Origin: Serratia marcescens
GTDB lineage: Bacteria; Pseudomonadota; Gammaproteobacteria; Enterobacterales; Enterobacteriaceae
Assembly: GCF_006715005.1 (NCBI RefSeq)
Contig: NZ_VFMJ01000001.1
Location: 4,092,001 to 4,156,000, forward strand
Direction: 5' to 3'
DNA length: 64,000 bases
The notes under the pieces were generated by a model. It did no database searches. It was not told the DNA's origin and saw only the letters and a list, made by a program, of their open reading frames with translations. Each line of letters begins with the position of its first letter. Position 1 is the first letter of the stretch. Positions 21,334 to 30,451 of the stretch are shown here, piece by piece. The translations under genes were made by a program, and so were the position numbers.

Positions 21334-21358
21334 GCTAAAAAAGAGGCCGTAAACGGCC
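21334..21358 (-). other. Terminator-like hairpin upstream of fxsA
   Basis: Reverse-strand GGCCGT-TT-ACGGCC followed by TCTTTTTTAG lies 50-75 bases upstream of the fxsA start, in the fxsA direction. No gene precedes it on that strand, so it could be a leader attenuator of fxsA or a stop for leftward background transcription from the aspA side. Confidence 0.4.
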
Positions 21359-21430
21359 GACACCATTACAATGAGGGCATCACCCCACCATTTCAACCGA
21401 GAGCCGGTTTTTATTGCTAAAGTTCACAAA

Positions 21431-21446
21431 CGTGAAAGAAGTCACA
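21431..21446 (+). promoter_or_regulatory. CRP site upstream of aspA
   Basis: CGTGA (21431-21435), six bases, TCACA (21442-21446) is a near-perfect match to the CRP core TGTGA-N6-TCACA. It lies about 210 bases before aspA. CRP activates aspA in E. coli; the function here is inferred from match and position. Confidence 0.7.
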
Positions 21447-21654
21447 GAACCGGAAAAGGGCATATCCTTAAACACCATAAGGTGATCTGGGTTCAGTCAT
21501 TTCTTACCAACCAGCATATGATCTGGGCAGCAACGGGCGATTTGGTTAATCGTTTCACGCCCCAAGCCTTCGGCAATATTAATTTAGGCTGTGCCCTTAC
21601 TAGCCTTGACCTGACAAATTATTAATTCGGCAGCAACACATAGAGAAGGTTCTC

Positions 21655-23091
21655 ATGTCAAACAACATTCGTATCGAAGAAGACCTGTTAGGAACACGTG
21701 AAGTCCCCGCAGACGCTTACTACGGAGTTCACACTCTGCGTGCGATTGAAAACTTCTATATCAGCAACAGCAAAATCAGCGATGTCCCCGAGTTCGTTCG
21801 CGGCATGGTGATGGTGAAAAAGGCCGCGGCGATGGCCAATAAAGAACTCAAAACCATCCCGCGCAAAATCGCCGACGTGATCATCCAGGCCTGCGACGAG
21901 GTGTTGGATAAAGGCAAGTGCATGGATCAATTCCCGGTGGACGTGTTCCAGGGCGGCGCAGGCACCTCGCTGAACATGAACACCAACGAAGTGCTGGCGA
22001 ACATCGGCCTGGAGCTGATGGGCCATCAAAAAGGCGAATACCAGTACCTGAACCCGAACGATCACCTCAATAAGTGCCAGTCCACCAACGACGCCTACCC
22101 GACCGGGTTCCGCATCGCGGTGTACGCCTCCAACCAGAAACTGATCGACGCCATCAACCAGCTGCGTGAAGGCTTCGATCGCAAGGCGAAAGAGTTCGAA
22201 ACCATCCTGAAAATGGGCCGCACCCAGCTGCAGGACGCGGTGCCGATGACCCTCGGCCAGGAATTCCACGCCTTCAGCGTGCTGCTGAACGAAGAGACCC
22301 GCAACCTGCACCGCACCGCGGAGCTGCTGCTGGAAGTGAATCTGGGCGCCACCGCCATCGGCACCGCGCTCAACACCCCGGAAGGCTATCAGCCGCTGGC
22401 GGTGCAAAAACTGGCGGAAGTCAGCGGCCTGCCGGTGGTGCCGGCGGAAGACCTGATCGAGGCTACCTCCGACTGCGGCGCCTACGTGATGGTGCACAGC
22501 GCGCTCAAACGCCTGGCGGTGAAACTGTCCAAAATCTGTAACGACCTGCGCCTGCTCTCCTCCGGCCCGCGCGCCGGCCTGAACGAAATCAACCTGCCGG
22601 AGCTGCAGGCGGGGTCGTCCATCATGCCGGCCAAAGTGAACCCGGTGGTGCCGGAAGTGGTCAATCAGGTGTGTTTCAAGGTGATTGGCAACGACACTTG
22701 CGTTACCATGGCGGCCGAAGCGGGCCAGCTGCAGCTGAACGTGATGGAGCCGGTGATCGGCCAGGCGATGTTCGAGTCGATCCACATCCTGACCAACGCC
22801 TGCTACAACCTGCTGGAAAAATGCATTAACGGCATCACCGCGAATAAAGAAGTCTGCGAACACTACGTCTTCAACTCGATCGGTATCGTCACCTATCTGA
22901 ACCCGTTCATCGGCCACCATAACGGTGACATCGTCGGGAAGATCTGCGCCGAAACCGGCAAGAGCGTGCGCGAAGTGGTGCTGGAACGCGGCCTGCTGAC
23001 CGAAGCCGAGCTGGATGACATCTTCTCCGTGGAGAACCTGATGCACCCGGCCTATAAAGCTAAACGCTATACGGATGAAAATGAACAATAA
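21655..23091 (+). CDS. aspA: Aspartate ammonia-lyase
   Basis: Cytoplasmic homotetramer that deaminates L-aspartate to fumarate, which supplies electron acceptor to the FrdABCD enzyme at 9.6-12.9 kb. The 478-residue length is standard. The fumarase/aspartase signature [16 protein letters not shown] near residue 320 carries the catalytic Ser in the flexible SS loop. Earlier motifs [14 protein letters not shown] and [11 protein letters not shown] are present. dcuA follows across a terminator and a palindromic element. Confidence 0.98.
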   Translation: MSNNIRIEEDLLGTREVPADAYYGVHTLRAIENFYISNSKISDVPEFVRGMVMVKKAAAMANKELKTIPRKIADVIIQACDEVLDKGKCMDQFPVDVFQGGAGTSLNMNTNEVLANIGLELMGHQKGEYQYLNPNDHLNKCQSTNDAYPTGFRIAVYASNQKLIDAINQLREGFDRKAKEFETILKMGRTQLQDAVPMTLGQEFHAFSVLLNEETRNLHRTAELLLEVNLGATAIGTALNTPEGYQPLAVQKLAEVSGLPVVPAEDLIEATSDCGAYVMVHSALKRLAVKLSKICNDLRLLSSGPRAGLNEINLPELQAGSSIMPAKVNPVVPEVVNQVCFKVIGNDTCVTMAAEAGQLQLNVMEPVIGQAMFESIHILTNACYNLLEKCINGITANKEVCEHYVFNSIGIVTYLNPFIGHHNGDIVGKICAETGKSVREVVLERGLLTEAELDDIFSVENLMHPAYKAKRYTDENEQ

Positions 23092-23113
23092 CAGACCTAC
23101 CCGGTAGCCCTGA

Positions 23114-23149
23114 AAGGCACGCTAAATCCTCTGGATAGCGTGCCTTTTT
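23114..23149 (+). terminator. Rho-independent terminator of aspA
   Basis: AAGGCACGCTA, an 11-base loop, TAGCGTGCCTT followed by further T. It lies about 22 bases after the aspA stop. Confidence 0.88.
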
Positions 23150-23210
23150 ACTTTCCGGCGCCCACAAAATTTTAACGTTTTATTTTCAATTTACACCCTA
23201 AATCATTGGG

Positions 23211-23299
23211 ACTGCATCAAGGCGGCAAGAGCGCAAGTCCCCAGTCACTTACTTAAGTAAGTGACTGGGGTGAGTGCTCGCAGCCAACACCGATGCAGT
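23211..23299. repeat. Long palindromic intergenic element
   Basis: An 89-base inverted repeat between aspA and dcuA. The core at 23239-23270 is a perfect 32-base palindrome (CCCCAGTCACTTAC, TTAA, GTAAGTGACTGGGG). Outside it the arms continue with interruptions (GAGC/GCTC, GGC/GCC) and close with ACTGCATC and GATGCAGT. The layout is that of an intergenic palindromic repeat or a non-autonomous miniature element. No second copy was noticed in the window. It may fold in aspA-dcuA read-through RNA. Confidence 0.8.
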
Positions 23300-23340
23300 T
23301 TCAAGGATGACGGGATATCTCATTTTAAGGAGTAAACACT

Positions 23341-24642
23341 ATGCTAGCCGTAGAATTGGTTATCGTTCTGCTGGCCATCTTTTTAGGGGCCAGGTTGGGC
23401 GGTATCGGTATCGGGTTCGCGGGGGGGTTGGGCGTTCTGGTCCTGGCGCTGATCGGCGTCAAGCCGGGCAGCATTCCCTTCGACGTGATTTCCATCATCA
23501 TGGCGGTGATCGCGGCGATCTCCGCGATGCAGGTCGCCGGGGGGATGGATTACCTGGTGCAGCAGACCGAAAAGCTGCTGCGCAAGAACCCCAAGCACAT
23601 CACCATTCTCGCCCCTATCGTCACCTACTTCCTGACCATCTTCGCCGGCACCGGCAACATCTCGCTCTCGGCGCTGCCGGTGATCGCCGAAGTGGCGAAA
23701 GAACAGGGCATCAAGCCTTGCCGCCCGCTGTCGACCGCCGTGGTGTCCGCCCAGATCGCCATCACCGCCTCGCCGATCTCCGCCGCGGTGGTGTACATGT
23801 CTTCGGTGATGGAAGGCCACGGCGTCAGCTACCTGCACCTGCTGATGGTGGTGATCCCGTCCACCTTCTGCGCCGTGCTGGTGATGTCGCTGCTGGTGAC
23901 CTGGCTGTTCGACTCCAAGCTGTCTAACGACCCGGTGTATCTGAAACGCCTGGAAGAGGGTCTGATCACCCTGCGCGGCAACAACGCGCTGGCGATCAAA
24001 CCGCGCGCCAAAACCTCGGTGCTGCTGTTCCTGCTGGGCGTGCTGTGCGTAGTGGCTTACGCCATCATCAACAGCCCGGGCCTGGGCCTGGTGGCCAAGC
24101 CGCTGATGAACACCACCAACGCCATCCTGATCATCATGCTGAGCGTCGCCACGCTGACCACCCTGCTGTGCCGCGTCGACACCGACATGGTGCTGAACTC
24201 CAGCACCTTCAAGGCCGGCATGAGCGCCTGTATCTGTATCCTCGGCGTCGCCTGGCTGGGCGATACCTTCGTGCAGGCCAACATCGACTGGATCAAAGAG
24301 ACGGCCGGCAGCGTCATTCAGGCGCACCCGTGGCTACTGGCGGTGATCTTCTTCTTCTGCTCGGCGCTGCTGTACTCGCAGGCCGCCACCGCCAAGGCGC
24401 TGATGCCGATGGCGCTGGCGCTGAACGTGTCGCCGCTGACCGCCGTCGCCTCCTTCGCCGCCGTTTCCGGCCTGTTCATCCTGCCGACCTACCCGACGCT
24501 GGTCGCCGCGGTGCAAATGGACGACACCGGCACCACGCGCATCGGCCGCTTCGTGTTCAACCATCCGTTCTTCATTCCCGGCACCATGGGCGTGATCTTC
24601 GCGGTGGTATTCGGCTTCCTGCTCGGCAGCGTCATGCTGTAA
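23341..24642 (+). CDS. dcuA: Anaerobic C4-dicarboxylate transporter DcuA
   Basis: Inner-membrane carrier that imports fumarate or aspartate, commonly in exchange for succinate. The 433-residue, highly hydrophobic protein shows ten or more membrane segments, starting LAVELVIVLLAIFLGARLGG. It carries Dcu-family motifs such as AGTGNISLSALPVIAEVA near residue 102 and ITASPISAAVVYMSS near residue 141. It lies downstream of aspA, as in E. coli. Together with frdABCD it makes a fumarate respiration set. A terminator follows at 24650. Confidence 0.97.
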   Translation: MLAVELVIVLLAIFLGARLGGIGIGFAGGLGVLVLALIGVKPGSIPFDVISIIMAVIAAISAMQVAGGMDYLVQQTEKLLRKNPKHITILAPIVTYFLTIFAGTGNISLSALPVIAEVAKEQGIKPCRPLSTAVVSAQIAITASPISAAVVYMSSVMEGHGVSYLHLLMVVIPSTFCAVLVMSLLVTWLFDSKLSNDPVYLKRLEEGLITLRGNNALAIKPRAKTSVLLFLLGVLCVVAYAIINSPGLGLVAKPLMNTTNAILIIMLSVATLTTLLCRVDTDMVLNSSTFKAGMSACICILGVAWLGDTFVQANIDWIKETAGSVIQAHPWLLAVIFFFCSALLYSQAATAKALMPMALALNVSPLTAVASFAAVSGLFILPTYPTLVAAVQMDDTGTTRIGRFVFNHPFFIPGTMGVIFAVVFGFLLGSVML

Positions 24643-24649
24643 GGCTTCG

Positions 24650-24673
24650 ACCGGGGCTGCGGCCCCGGTTTTC
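24650..24673 (+). terminator. Rho-independent terminator of dcuA
   Basis: ACCGGGGC (24650-24657), loop TGCG, GCCCCGGT followed by TTT and CCTTTT. It sits 7 bases past the dcuA stop. Confidence 0.85.
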
Positions 24674-24751
24674 CTTTTGGCGATAAACTCGCCTTCTAGC
24701 CAATCCGCCTTCAGGGTATAGTGCCCATTCGAATCGATGAGAGGGCTGAAG

Positions 24752-25075
24752 ATGTCTGATTGCGAAGCTGTCGTCATACTCTGTACCGCACCCGATGAAG
24801 CCAGCGCCCAGGAACTGGCGGCGCGGGTCTTGGGCGATAAGCTGGCGGCCTGCGCCACACTGCTGCCCGGCGCCACCTCGCTGTATTACTGGGAAGGGAA
24901 ACTGGAACAGGAATACGAAGTGCAGATGCTGTTCAAAAGCGATCGCCGCCGTCAGCAGGCCCTGCTCGACACCCTGAAACAACATCACCCCTACCAGACG
25001 CCCGAGTTGCTGGTGCTGCCGGTGATGGCCGGAGATAAAGACTACCTGTTATGGATCAACGCTTCCTTAAACTGA
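24752..25075 (+). CDS. cutA: Divalent-cation tolerance protein CutA
   Basis: Small cytoplasmic trimeric protein linked to copper tolerance; the biochemical role is unsettled. The 107 residues contain the family core [18 protein letters not shown] and [20 protein letters not shown] (residues 28-47), ending in [18 protein letters not shown] use ATG 24752, preceded by GAGGG; an in-frame ATG at 24737 lacks a ribosome site. It overlaps dsbD by 25 bases, which implies translational coupling, the same order as in E. coli. Confidence 0.95.
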   Translation: MSDCEAVVILCTAPDEASAQELAARVLGDKLAACATLLPGATSLYYWEGKLEQEYEVQMLFKSDRRRQQALLDTLKQHHPYQTPELLVLPVMAGDKDYLLWINASLN

Positions 25076-26769
25076 TGTTGCTGCTGTGCAGCCTGTTCTT
25101 CCTGCCGCAGGCGGCGCAGGCTTCGCTGTTCGCGCCGAAAGGCGGCAGCCAGTTCGTGCCTGTCGATCAGGCCTTCGCCTTCGATTTCAAACAGCAGGGC
25201 AGCCAGGTAACGCTGAACTGGCAGATCCGCCCCGGCTACTACCTGTATCGCCAGCAGATCAAACTGGTGCCGCAGCAGGCGACGCTCGGCGCCTTTACCC
25301 TGCCCGAAGGGGTGAGCCACAAGGACGAGTTCTTCGGCGAAGTGGCGATTTTCAAACAGCAGCTGAATCTGCAGGTGCCGCTGCAACAGGCGGCGGCCAA
25401 CGCCAGCCTCAGCGTCACCTATCAGGGCTGTGCCGAGGCCGGCTTCTGCTATCCGCCGGAAACCCGAACCATCCCGCTGGATGCGGTCAGCGCCACCGCA
25501 GCCGCGCCGCTCTCGGCCGCTGCACCAGTTGAAGCCCCCGCCACACCGGCCAGCCTGCCGTTCTCGCCGCTGTGGGCATTGCTGATCGGCATCGGCATCG
25601 CCTTCACCCCGTGCGTACTGCCGATGTATCCGCTGATCTCCGGCATCATCCTCGGCCGCGACCGGCCGCAAAGCAGCGGCCGCATTCTGGCGCTGGCGGT
25701 GGTTTACGTGCAGGGCATGGCGCTCACCTACACCTTGCTGGGCTTGGTGGTGGCCGCCGCCGGATTGCAGTTCCAGGCGGCGCTGCAGCATCCTTACGTC
25801 CTGATTGGCCTGTCGGTGCTGTTCATCGCGCTGGCGCTGTCGATGTTCGGCCTCTATTCCCTGCAGCTGCCCTCGGCGCTGCAAACCCGGCTGGCGAACT
25901 GGAGCAACACCCAGCGCGGCGGCTCACTGACCGGCGTGTTCCTGATGGGCGCCCTGGCCGGGCTGATCTGTTCGCCCTGCACCACCGCGCCGCTCAGCGC
26001 CATCCTGCTGTATATCGCCCAGAGCGGTAATCTGTGGGCCGGCGGCGGCACGCTGTACCTGTACGCGCTGGGGATGGGCATTCCGCTGGTGATCGTCACC
26101 CTGTTCGGCAACCGCCTGCTGCCGCGCAGCGGCCCGTGGATGCAGTACGTGAAAGAGGCCTTCGGCTTCGTCATTCTGGCGCTACCGGTGTTCCTGCTGG
26201 AGCGGGTGATCGGCGACCTGTGGGGCCTGCGCCTGTGGAGCCTGCTCGGCCTGGCATTCTTCGGCTGGGCCTTCGCCCTGAGCCTGAGAAGCACACGTGG
26301 CTGGACGCGCGCTCTGCAACTGCTGCTGCTGGCGGCAGCGGTGATCGCCGCGCGGCCGCTGCAGGACTGGGCTTTCGGCACCGACCAGGCGCAGCAGGCG
26401 GCTCAACCGCATCTGGCCTTTACCCGCATCAACAACGTCGAACAGCTCGATCTCGCGCTGCAACAGGCGCGGGGCAAACCGGTGATGCTGGACCTGTACG
26501 CCGACTGGTGCGTAGCCTGCAAAGAGTTCGAGAAATACACCTTCAGCGATGCAGCGGTGCAGGCGAGCCTGGCCAACGCGGTGCTGCTGCAGGCGGACGT
26601 CACCGCTAACAGCGCGGAACAAGCGGCGCTGCTGAAGCACCTGCAGGTGCTGGGGCTGCCGACGATCCTGTTCTTCGATCCGGCAGGCCGCGAGCTGACG
26701 GCCGAGCGGGTCACCGGTTTTATGAAGGCGGAAGCCTTCAACGCGCATTTGCAGAAAGTGATGCGATAA
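25051..26769 (+). CDS. dsbD: Thiol:disulfide interchange protein DsbD
   Basis: Inner-membrane protein that passes reducing power from cytoplasmic thioredoxin to periplasmic DsbC and DsbG and to cytochrome c maturation. The 572 residues show a signal peptide (to about residue 24, QAAQA) and an N-terminal alpha domain with [15 protein letters not shown] (Cys pair near 130). Eight membrane helices follow, with TPCVLPMYP and CSPCTTAPL cysteines. The C-terminal thioredoxin-like gamma domain has [13 protein letters not shown] near residue 488. All three Cys pairs are intact. Confidence 0.97.
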   Translation: MDQRFLKLMLLLCSLFFLPQAAQASLFAPKGGSQFVPVDQAFAFDFKQQGSQVTLNWQIRPGYYLYRQQIKLVPQQATLGAFTLPEGVSHKDEFFGEVAIFKQQLNLQVPLQQAAANASLSVTYQGCAEAGFCYPPETRTIPLDAVSATAAAPLSAAAPVEAPATPASLPFSPLWALLIGIGIAFTPCVLPMYPLISGIILGRDRPQSSGRILALAVVYVQGMALTYTLLGLVVAAAGLQFQAALQHPYVLIGLSVLFIALALSMFGLYSLQLPSALQTRLANWSNTQRGGSLTGVFLMGALAGLICSPCTTAPLSAILLYIAQSGNLWAGGGTLYLYALGMGIPLVIVTLFGNRLLPRSGPWMQYVKEAFGFVILALPVFLLERVIGDLWGLRLWSLLGLAFFGWAFALSLRSTRGWTRALQLLLLAAAVIAARPLQDWAFGTDQAQQAAQPHLAFTRINNVEQLDLALQQARGKPVMLDLYADWCVACKEFEKYTFSDAAVQASLANAVLLQADVTANSAEQAALLKHLQVLGLPTILFFDPAGRELTAERVTGFMKAEAFNAHLQKVMR

Positions 26770-26808
26770 CTGACACTGAAGATCGGAAGTGAATGGGAGG
26801 AAGCACAA

Positions 26809-27384
26809 GTGCAACGTGAACACGTCCTTGATACTGCGCTGGGTCTGTTGGAACAACAGGGCCTGGCGACCGCCACATTAGAGATGCTGGCGGAAAAACT
26901 CGACGTTCAGCCCGGCGATCTCAAACGGTTCTGGCCGGATCGCGAAGCGCTGCTGTACGACTGCCTGCGCTACCACGGCCAGCAGATCGACACCTGGCGC
27001 CGCCAGCTGCTGCTGGACGAAAGCCTGAGCCCGCAGCAAAAGTTGCTGGCGCGCTATGACGTACTGGCGGAATACGTGCAGCAAGACCGCTATCCCGGCT
27101 GCCTGTTTATTGCCGCCTGCAGCTTCTTCCCAGAAACGGATCACCCGATCCACCAACTGGCAGAGCAGCAAAAGCTGACCTCGCTGGAGCTGACCCGCGA
27201 ATTGCTGCGTGACATGGACGCCGACGACGCCGACATGGTGGCACAGCAAATGGAGCTGATTCAGGAAGGCTGCCTGAGCAAACTGCTGGTAAAACGTCAG
27301 CTCCAGGACGTATCGGTCGCCAAACGACTGGCGGAAGACATCTTGCAGGTAGCGCAGTGCCGCCGCAACGGGGCGTTGAGCTGA
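26809..27384 (+). CDS. yjdC: TetR-family regulator YjdC
   Basis: A 191-residue TetR-type repressor. The helix-turn-helix lies near residues 10-50 ([26 protein letters not shown]). The body matches E. coli YjdC throughout, including [37 protein letters not shown] and [18 protein letters not shown]. The start is GTG 26809 behind GGGAGGA. It lies downstream of dsbD, as in E. coli. Its target and ligand are not known to me. A short hairpin follows at 27432. Confidence 0.93.
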   Translation: MQREHVLDTALGLLEQQGLATATLEMLAEKLDVQPGDLKRFWPDREALLYDCLRYHGQQIDTWRRQLLLDESLSPQQKLLARYDVLAEYVQQDRYPGCLFIAACSFFPETDHPIHQLAEQQKLTSLELTRELLRDMDADDADMVAQQMELIQEGCLSKLLVKRQLQDVSVAKRLAEDILQVAQCRRNGALS

Positions 27385-27431
27385 ATCGGCAGGGTTGCCG
27401 GCACAGCCAACCCAAGGTGATAGCCAGAACA

Positions 27432-27452
27432 GGCGCATTTTTTGCGCCCTTT
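27432..27452 (+). terminator. Probable terminator after yjdC
   Basis: GGCGCA, loop TTTTT, TGCGCC followed by CTTT. The stem is only 6 bp and the T run is short, so this is a modest candidate, 47 bases past the yjdC stop. Confidence 0.55.
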
Positions 27453-27505
27453 GCCTGAAAAGCCAGCAACCGGAGGCATTTTAACGTCTTTCACGCATAA
27501 AGCCG

Positions 27506-27534
27506 TTGACGGATTTCGGCCAATACGGTTTAAT
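27506..27534 (+). promoter_or_regulatory. Promoter of tRNA-Phe
   Basis: TTGACG (27506-27511), a 17-base spacer and TTTAAT (27529-27534) lie 10 bases before the tRNA, with a GC-rich discriminator (GCTGCGCG). Confidence 0.75.
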
Positions 27535-27544
27535 GCTGCGCGTT

Positions 27545-27620
27545 GCCCGGATAGCTCAGTCGGTAGAGCAGGGGATTGAAAATCCCCGTGTCCTTGGTTC
27601 GATTCCGAGTCCGGGCACCA
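27545..27620 (+). tRNA. tRNA-Phe (GAA)
   Basis: A 76-base gene, GCCCGGATAGCTCAGTCGG to GAGTCCGGGCACCA, with paired acceptor arms, anticodon GAA in the loop ATTGAAAAT and encoded CCA. It is intact. The next gene is a tyrosine recombinase 200 bases away, and everything beyond is accessory, so this is the likely integration site of the island. pheU and pheV are known hot spots in enterobacteria. Confidence 0.98.
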
Positions 27621-27819
27621 TTAATTCTGCATGAAAGCGAGCTGGTTAGAGGCAATCCCTTTAACGGGCAAAACAATGGAACTAACAGATTGATATCGCA
27701 ATGTTTTTTCGAATTTGCACACTCGATGTTAATAACTAGGTTCCTCTTAAAATGGATGCCTGCGTTCCTGCACAGGCGTCCTTTTCTCGATCACTGGTGA
27801 TTTTTACAGCTTGTTAAAA

Positions 27820-28833
27820 TTATGTCAAGGCGTGTCTGCGCCCTTTTTCACCGTTGGTGGCGACATCCATATACAGTGATAATTCATTCTCAAGTGCTTG
27901 CCCTGTCATCTTCAAATCCAGCTCAACATACTCCATCGTTGTACTGACACTTCGATGTCCCAGCAGACCTTTAACCATTGCCAAATTACGATCTGGTGAC
28001 TTCATCATCTCAGTCGCCAGTGTATGCCTGAACCGATGTGGACTTACCTTAAAACCACACTCTTTTGTTAGTCTGGTGAAAAACGAGCGAACAGGTTGTA
28101 TTGCTGGCTCTGAGTCAACCTCACCCAATGGCGCCAAGAATCGCGCCACATCGAACAGATAATCTGCCGGTTCGGCCCCCTGTTCAATTGCCCGACTAAC
28201 AAGTATTCGCATACGTTCGCGGACAAAACTGACGATAGGAACCAACCACTCACGATGAGTTTTACTCCCCTCTTTACACAGCAACATCGAGTTTGCCTCA
28301 AGATCAACATCCATAAGACGTATATGTAACAACTGGTTTTGTCTCATCCCCGTCGAACGCAAAACGTCGATAACCGTCCGCCAATACCAAACAGGAAAAA
28401 GAGCACAGGAACGGCTTTTGCCCACGTGGCTTTTTTCGCGTTCTTCAAATTGCTCTAACACCAGATTAATCCTGACCAACTGGTCACGGTTCAGTATTTT
28501 TTTACGCTTACTACCTGGTGGTACTTGCGTTTCGTTTAAAGGATTTTCCTCTATGTTTAACCATTTTTTCTTTATCCCCTGATTGTAGATCGCACGCAAA
28601 TGGCGAGCTTTATTATTCCAGGTACTTGTTGTAATCCCCCTTCCAAGCATGTCTCTACGCCACAAAATCAGCTCTCGATTTGTAACGTCATCAGGTAACT
28701 TGTCATACCCAATAAACTTCCTGAAAACGGCAACGACACGGAAATAACTCTTTTCAGTTTCTGGACGTAGCGCTTTTGAGAAAAAATATTCCTCAAGCAG
28801 AGTTTCCCAATCCATAGCACGCAATTTATGCAT
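27820..28833 (-). CDS. Tyrosine recombinase / integrase
   Basis: A 337-residue site-specific recombinase. An N-terminal SAM-like core-binding domain (residues about 10-110) precedes the catalytic domain. The first catalytic Arg is in RSTGMRQNQLL near residue 180, HRFRHTLATEM near residue 275 gives His-x-x-Arg, LGHRSVSTTMEYVELD supplies the His, and the Tyr of MEYVELD is the nucleophile. All key residues are present. The ATG at 28833 follows GGGAGATATC. The gene points towards tRNA-Phe 200 bases away, the usual integrase-tRNA arrangement of an integrated element. Confidence 0.93.
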   Translation of the reverse strand: MHKLRAMDWETLLEEYFFSKALRPETEKSYFRVVAVFRKFIGYDKLPDDVTNRELILWRRDMLGRGITTSTWNNKARHLRAIYNQGIKKKWLNIEENPLNETQVPPGSKRKKILNRDQLVRINLVLEQFEEREKSHVGKSRSCALFPVWYWRTVIDVLRSTGMRQNQLLHIRLMDVDLEANSMLLCKEGSKTHREWLVPIVSFVRERMRILVSRAIEQGAEPADYLFDVARFLAPLGEVDSEPAIQPVRSFFTRLTKECGFKVSPHRFRHTLATEMMKSPDRNLAMVKGLLGHRSVSTTMEYVELDLKMTGQALENELSLYMDVATNGEKGRRHALT

Positions 28834-28900
28834 GATATCTCCCTAGCTTAAACAAAAATCATGCGAGCATGATATGTTCGCATGACACGATTAATCCCTG

Positions 28901-30451
28901 TTAAGGGATCACTAATACCGGACTGTCGTCAGGTAGTTTTTCGCCCCGATAGAGCAAACTTGCTTTAACGAGATAACCTTTGGTTCGTTTAAACGCACCT
29001 GTGCACTCTGATGTTTTATACAGGTACGCAAAATAAAATCGCTTACCCTTCCCCCTGCGGTGTTTTTCCAGGCGTTCAAAGTCTTCCTGAAGGACTTCTC
29101 GCTGAGAGCCATCCAGACCCGTCTGTTTCAAATACAAATAAAAAACTCCAGGCACGGTTATAAAGACAAAACCAGAAACAAGATGAACCCTAGCCTCTCC
29201 AGTGTTAATGAGGATTTGATTAGAATTGAGTCCATCAGCTAACCAACGCCAAAATGCGTCTCCGGGCGCTACCCCTTCATTAGCTTCAATAGCCGGTGTT
29301 GGTATTTGAGGAGCGCCAAGTTTGGGGGTTGAAAACGCCGCTTCGGAAGCGATATCATCGCCTCCGTCTGACTCCTGGTTTACTTCGGCTGCGTCAACCT
29401 CCTGAGCCACTTCAGCAGTAAGCACAGGATTATCAGCAGGCATAGGGCCTTCATCTTCGTGAGGGGCGTCTCCTAATGCCTGTTTTGCCTGGTTCACCGG
29501 AGCAGACGGTGCATTCCCGTTAGACGGGCCTGCTATCTCTGCCAGCAGTTGTTCCTCGATAAGAGGTGAGTGGGTGCTGCTGACTGTGCTTTGCAAATCA
29601 ATCGACGACACCGGCGGAGTGAAAGTTTCTTTTTCAACTGCCGGCACCATCGGCGTTAATGGCACTGCCGGTGTTACAAGCGCAGCCCCACCTTCCTGCA
29701 GGGCAGCCAATAAATCCTCGCCACGGGCCAGCCTGACCGCCTCCTGGACAATGTCGTCTATCACCGGTAATGCACTCGGTTGACGTAACGCAATCAGCAT
29801 CAACGACTGAATGGACACCGGCAGTGCTGACAGCCAGTCGGTGACCGCTGCCGGCAGCAAACGTGCCGCAATCATCGTGCTCTGACTTGTCACCAATACC
29901 GGATCTGACGAGGTAGCAGTGAACCGAAAGCGGTAAGGTTCTATGGGGATGACCACACCAACTAACCAGGGCTGACCGCTCCGGAGCTCACCCTCCAGTT
30001 GGCTAAACAGCGGCAGGTAGTGCCACAGTGCCGCATAGAACACCACCATGTTCCACTGCACATTTTGGGCTGCCTGTTCTTCCGGCGCCGCTCCCGGGGG
30101 CAGCATATGTCCCTTGGCAAGGCGCACCGCATAGGCCACCGTCTGGAGGGTTACCTCAGCCAACCCGCCCTCCCGGGCATACTCCCCCTGCTGCGCAGCC
30201 GGCAGTACCTGCATCAGCGTCATTAGCTGATTCAGCGGCTGCAGATAGAAATCCGTATAGAGGTCTTTGGGCAGTACGCTGTTCTCCCACAGTTGCTGCA
30301 GACACTGCTTGCGAGATGCCGTGTCTAGCAACTGCTCGGCGGTCGCCGGCATAAAATAGCCTGCTGGGCTCTGCGGGGTTGAAACGCGTGCTGTTGACCT
30401 CACCAGCATTTCCCTGGTCCCAACCAGCATCTCTTTGATGGCTTTCAGCAT
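28901..30451 (-). CDS. TraI_2/MobH-like conjugative element protein, metal site degenerate
   Basis: A 516-residue protein that resembles the TraI_2 (DUF1527/1528) family, the MobH-type relaxases of integrative conjugative elements. The N-terminal half shows the family frame (GYFMPATAEQLLDT, VLPAAQQGEYAREGGL, GHMLPPGAAPEEQAAQNVQW). A low-complexity Pro/Glu-rich linker spans about residues 270-390, then comes the TraI_2_C-like domain (FWRWLADGL, GKRFYFAYLYKTSECTGAF). In MobH the HD-type metal ligands sit in H-x-x-GGLL-x-H and LHD; here these places read EYAREGGLAEV and LWHYLPL. It probably lacks nicking activity. Its start overlaps the helicase gene by 7 bases. Confidence 0.75.
   Translation of the reverse strand: MLKAIKEMLVGTREMLVRSTARVSTPQSPAGYFMPATAEQLLDTASRKQCLQQLWENSVLPKDLYTDFYLQPLNQLMTLMQVLPAAQQGEYAREGGLAEVTLQTVAYAVRLAKGHMLPPGAAPEEQAAQNVQWNMVVFYAALWHYLPLFSQLEGELRSGQPWLVGVVIPIEPYRFRFTATSSDPVLVTSQSTMIAARLLPAAVTDWLSALPVSIQSLMLIALRQPSALPVIDDIVQEAVRLARGEDLLAALQEGGAALVTPAVPLTPMVPAVEKETFTPPVSSIDLQSTVSSTHSPLIEEQLLAEIAGPSNGNAPSAPVNQAKQALGDAPHEDEGPMPADNPVLTAEVAQEVDAAEVNQESDGGDDIASEAAFSTPKLGAPQIPTPAIEANEGVAPGDAFWRWLADGLNSNQILINTGEARVHLVSGFVFITVPGVFYLYLKQTGLDGSQREVLQEDFERLEKHRRGKGKRFYFAYLYKTSECTGAFKRTKGYLVKASLLYRGEKLPDDSPVLVIP

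Noticed and set aside
24737..24751. Earlier ATG for cutA
   Set aside because: No ribosome site; the downstream ATG at 24752 has one and matches the family N-terminus.
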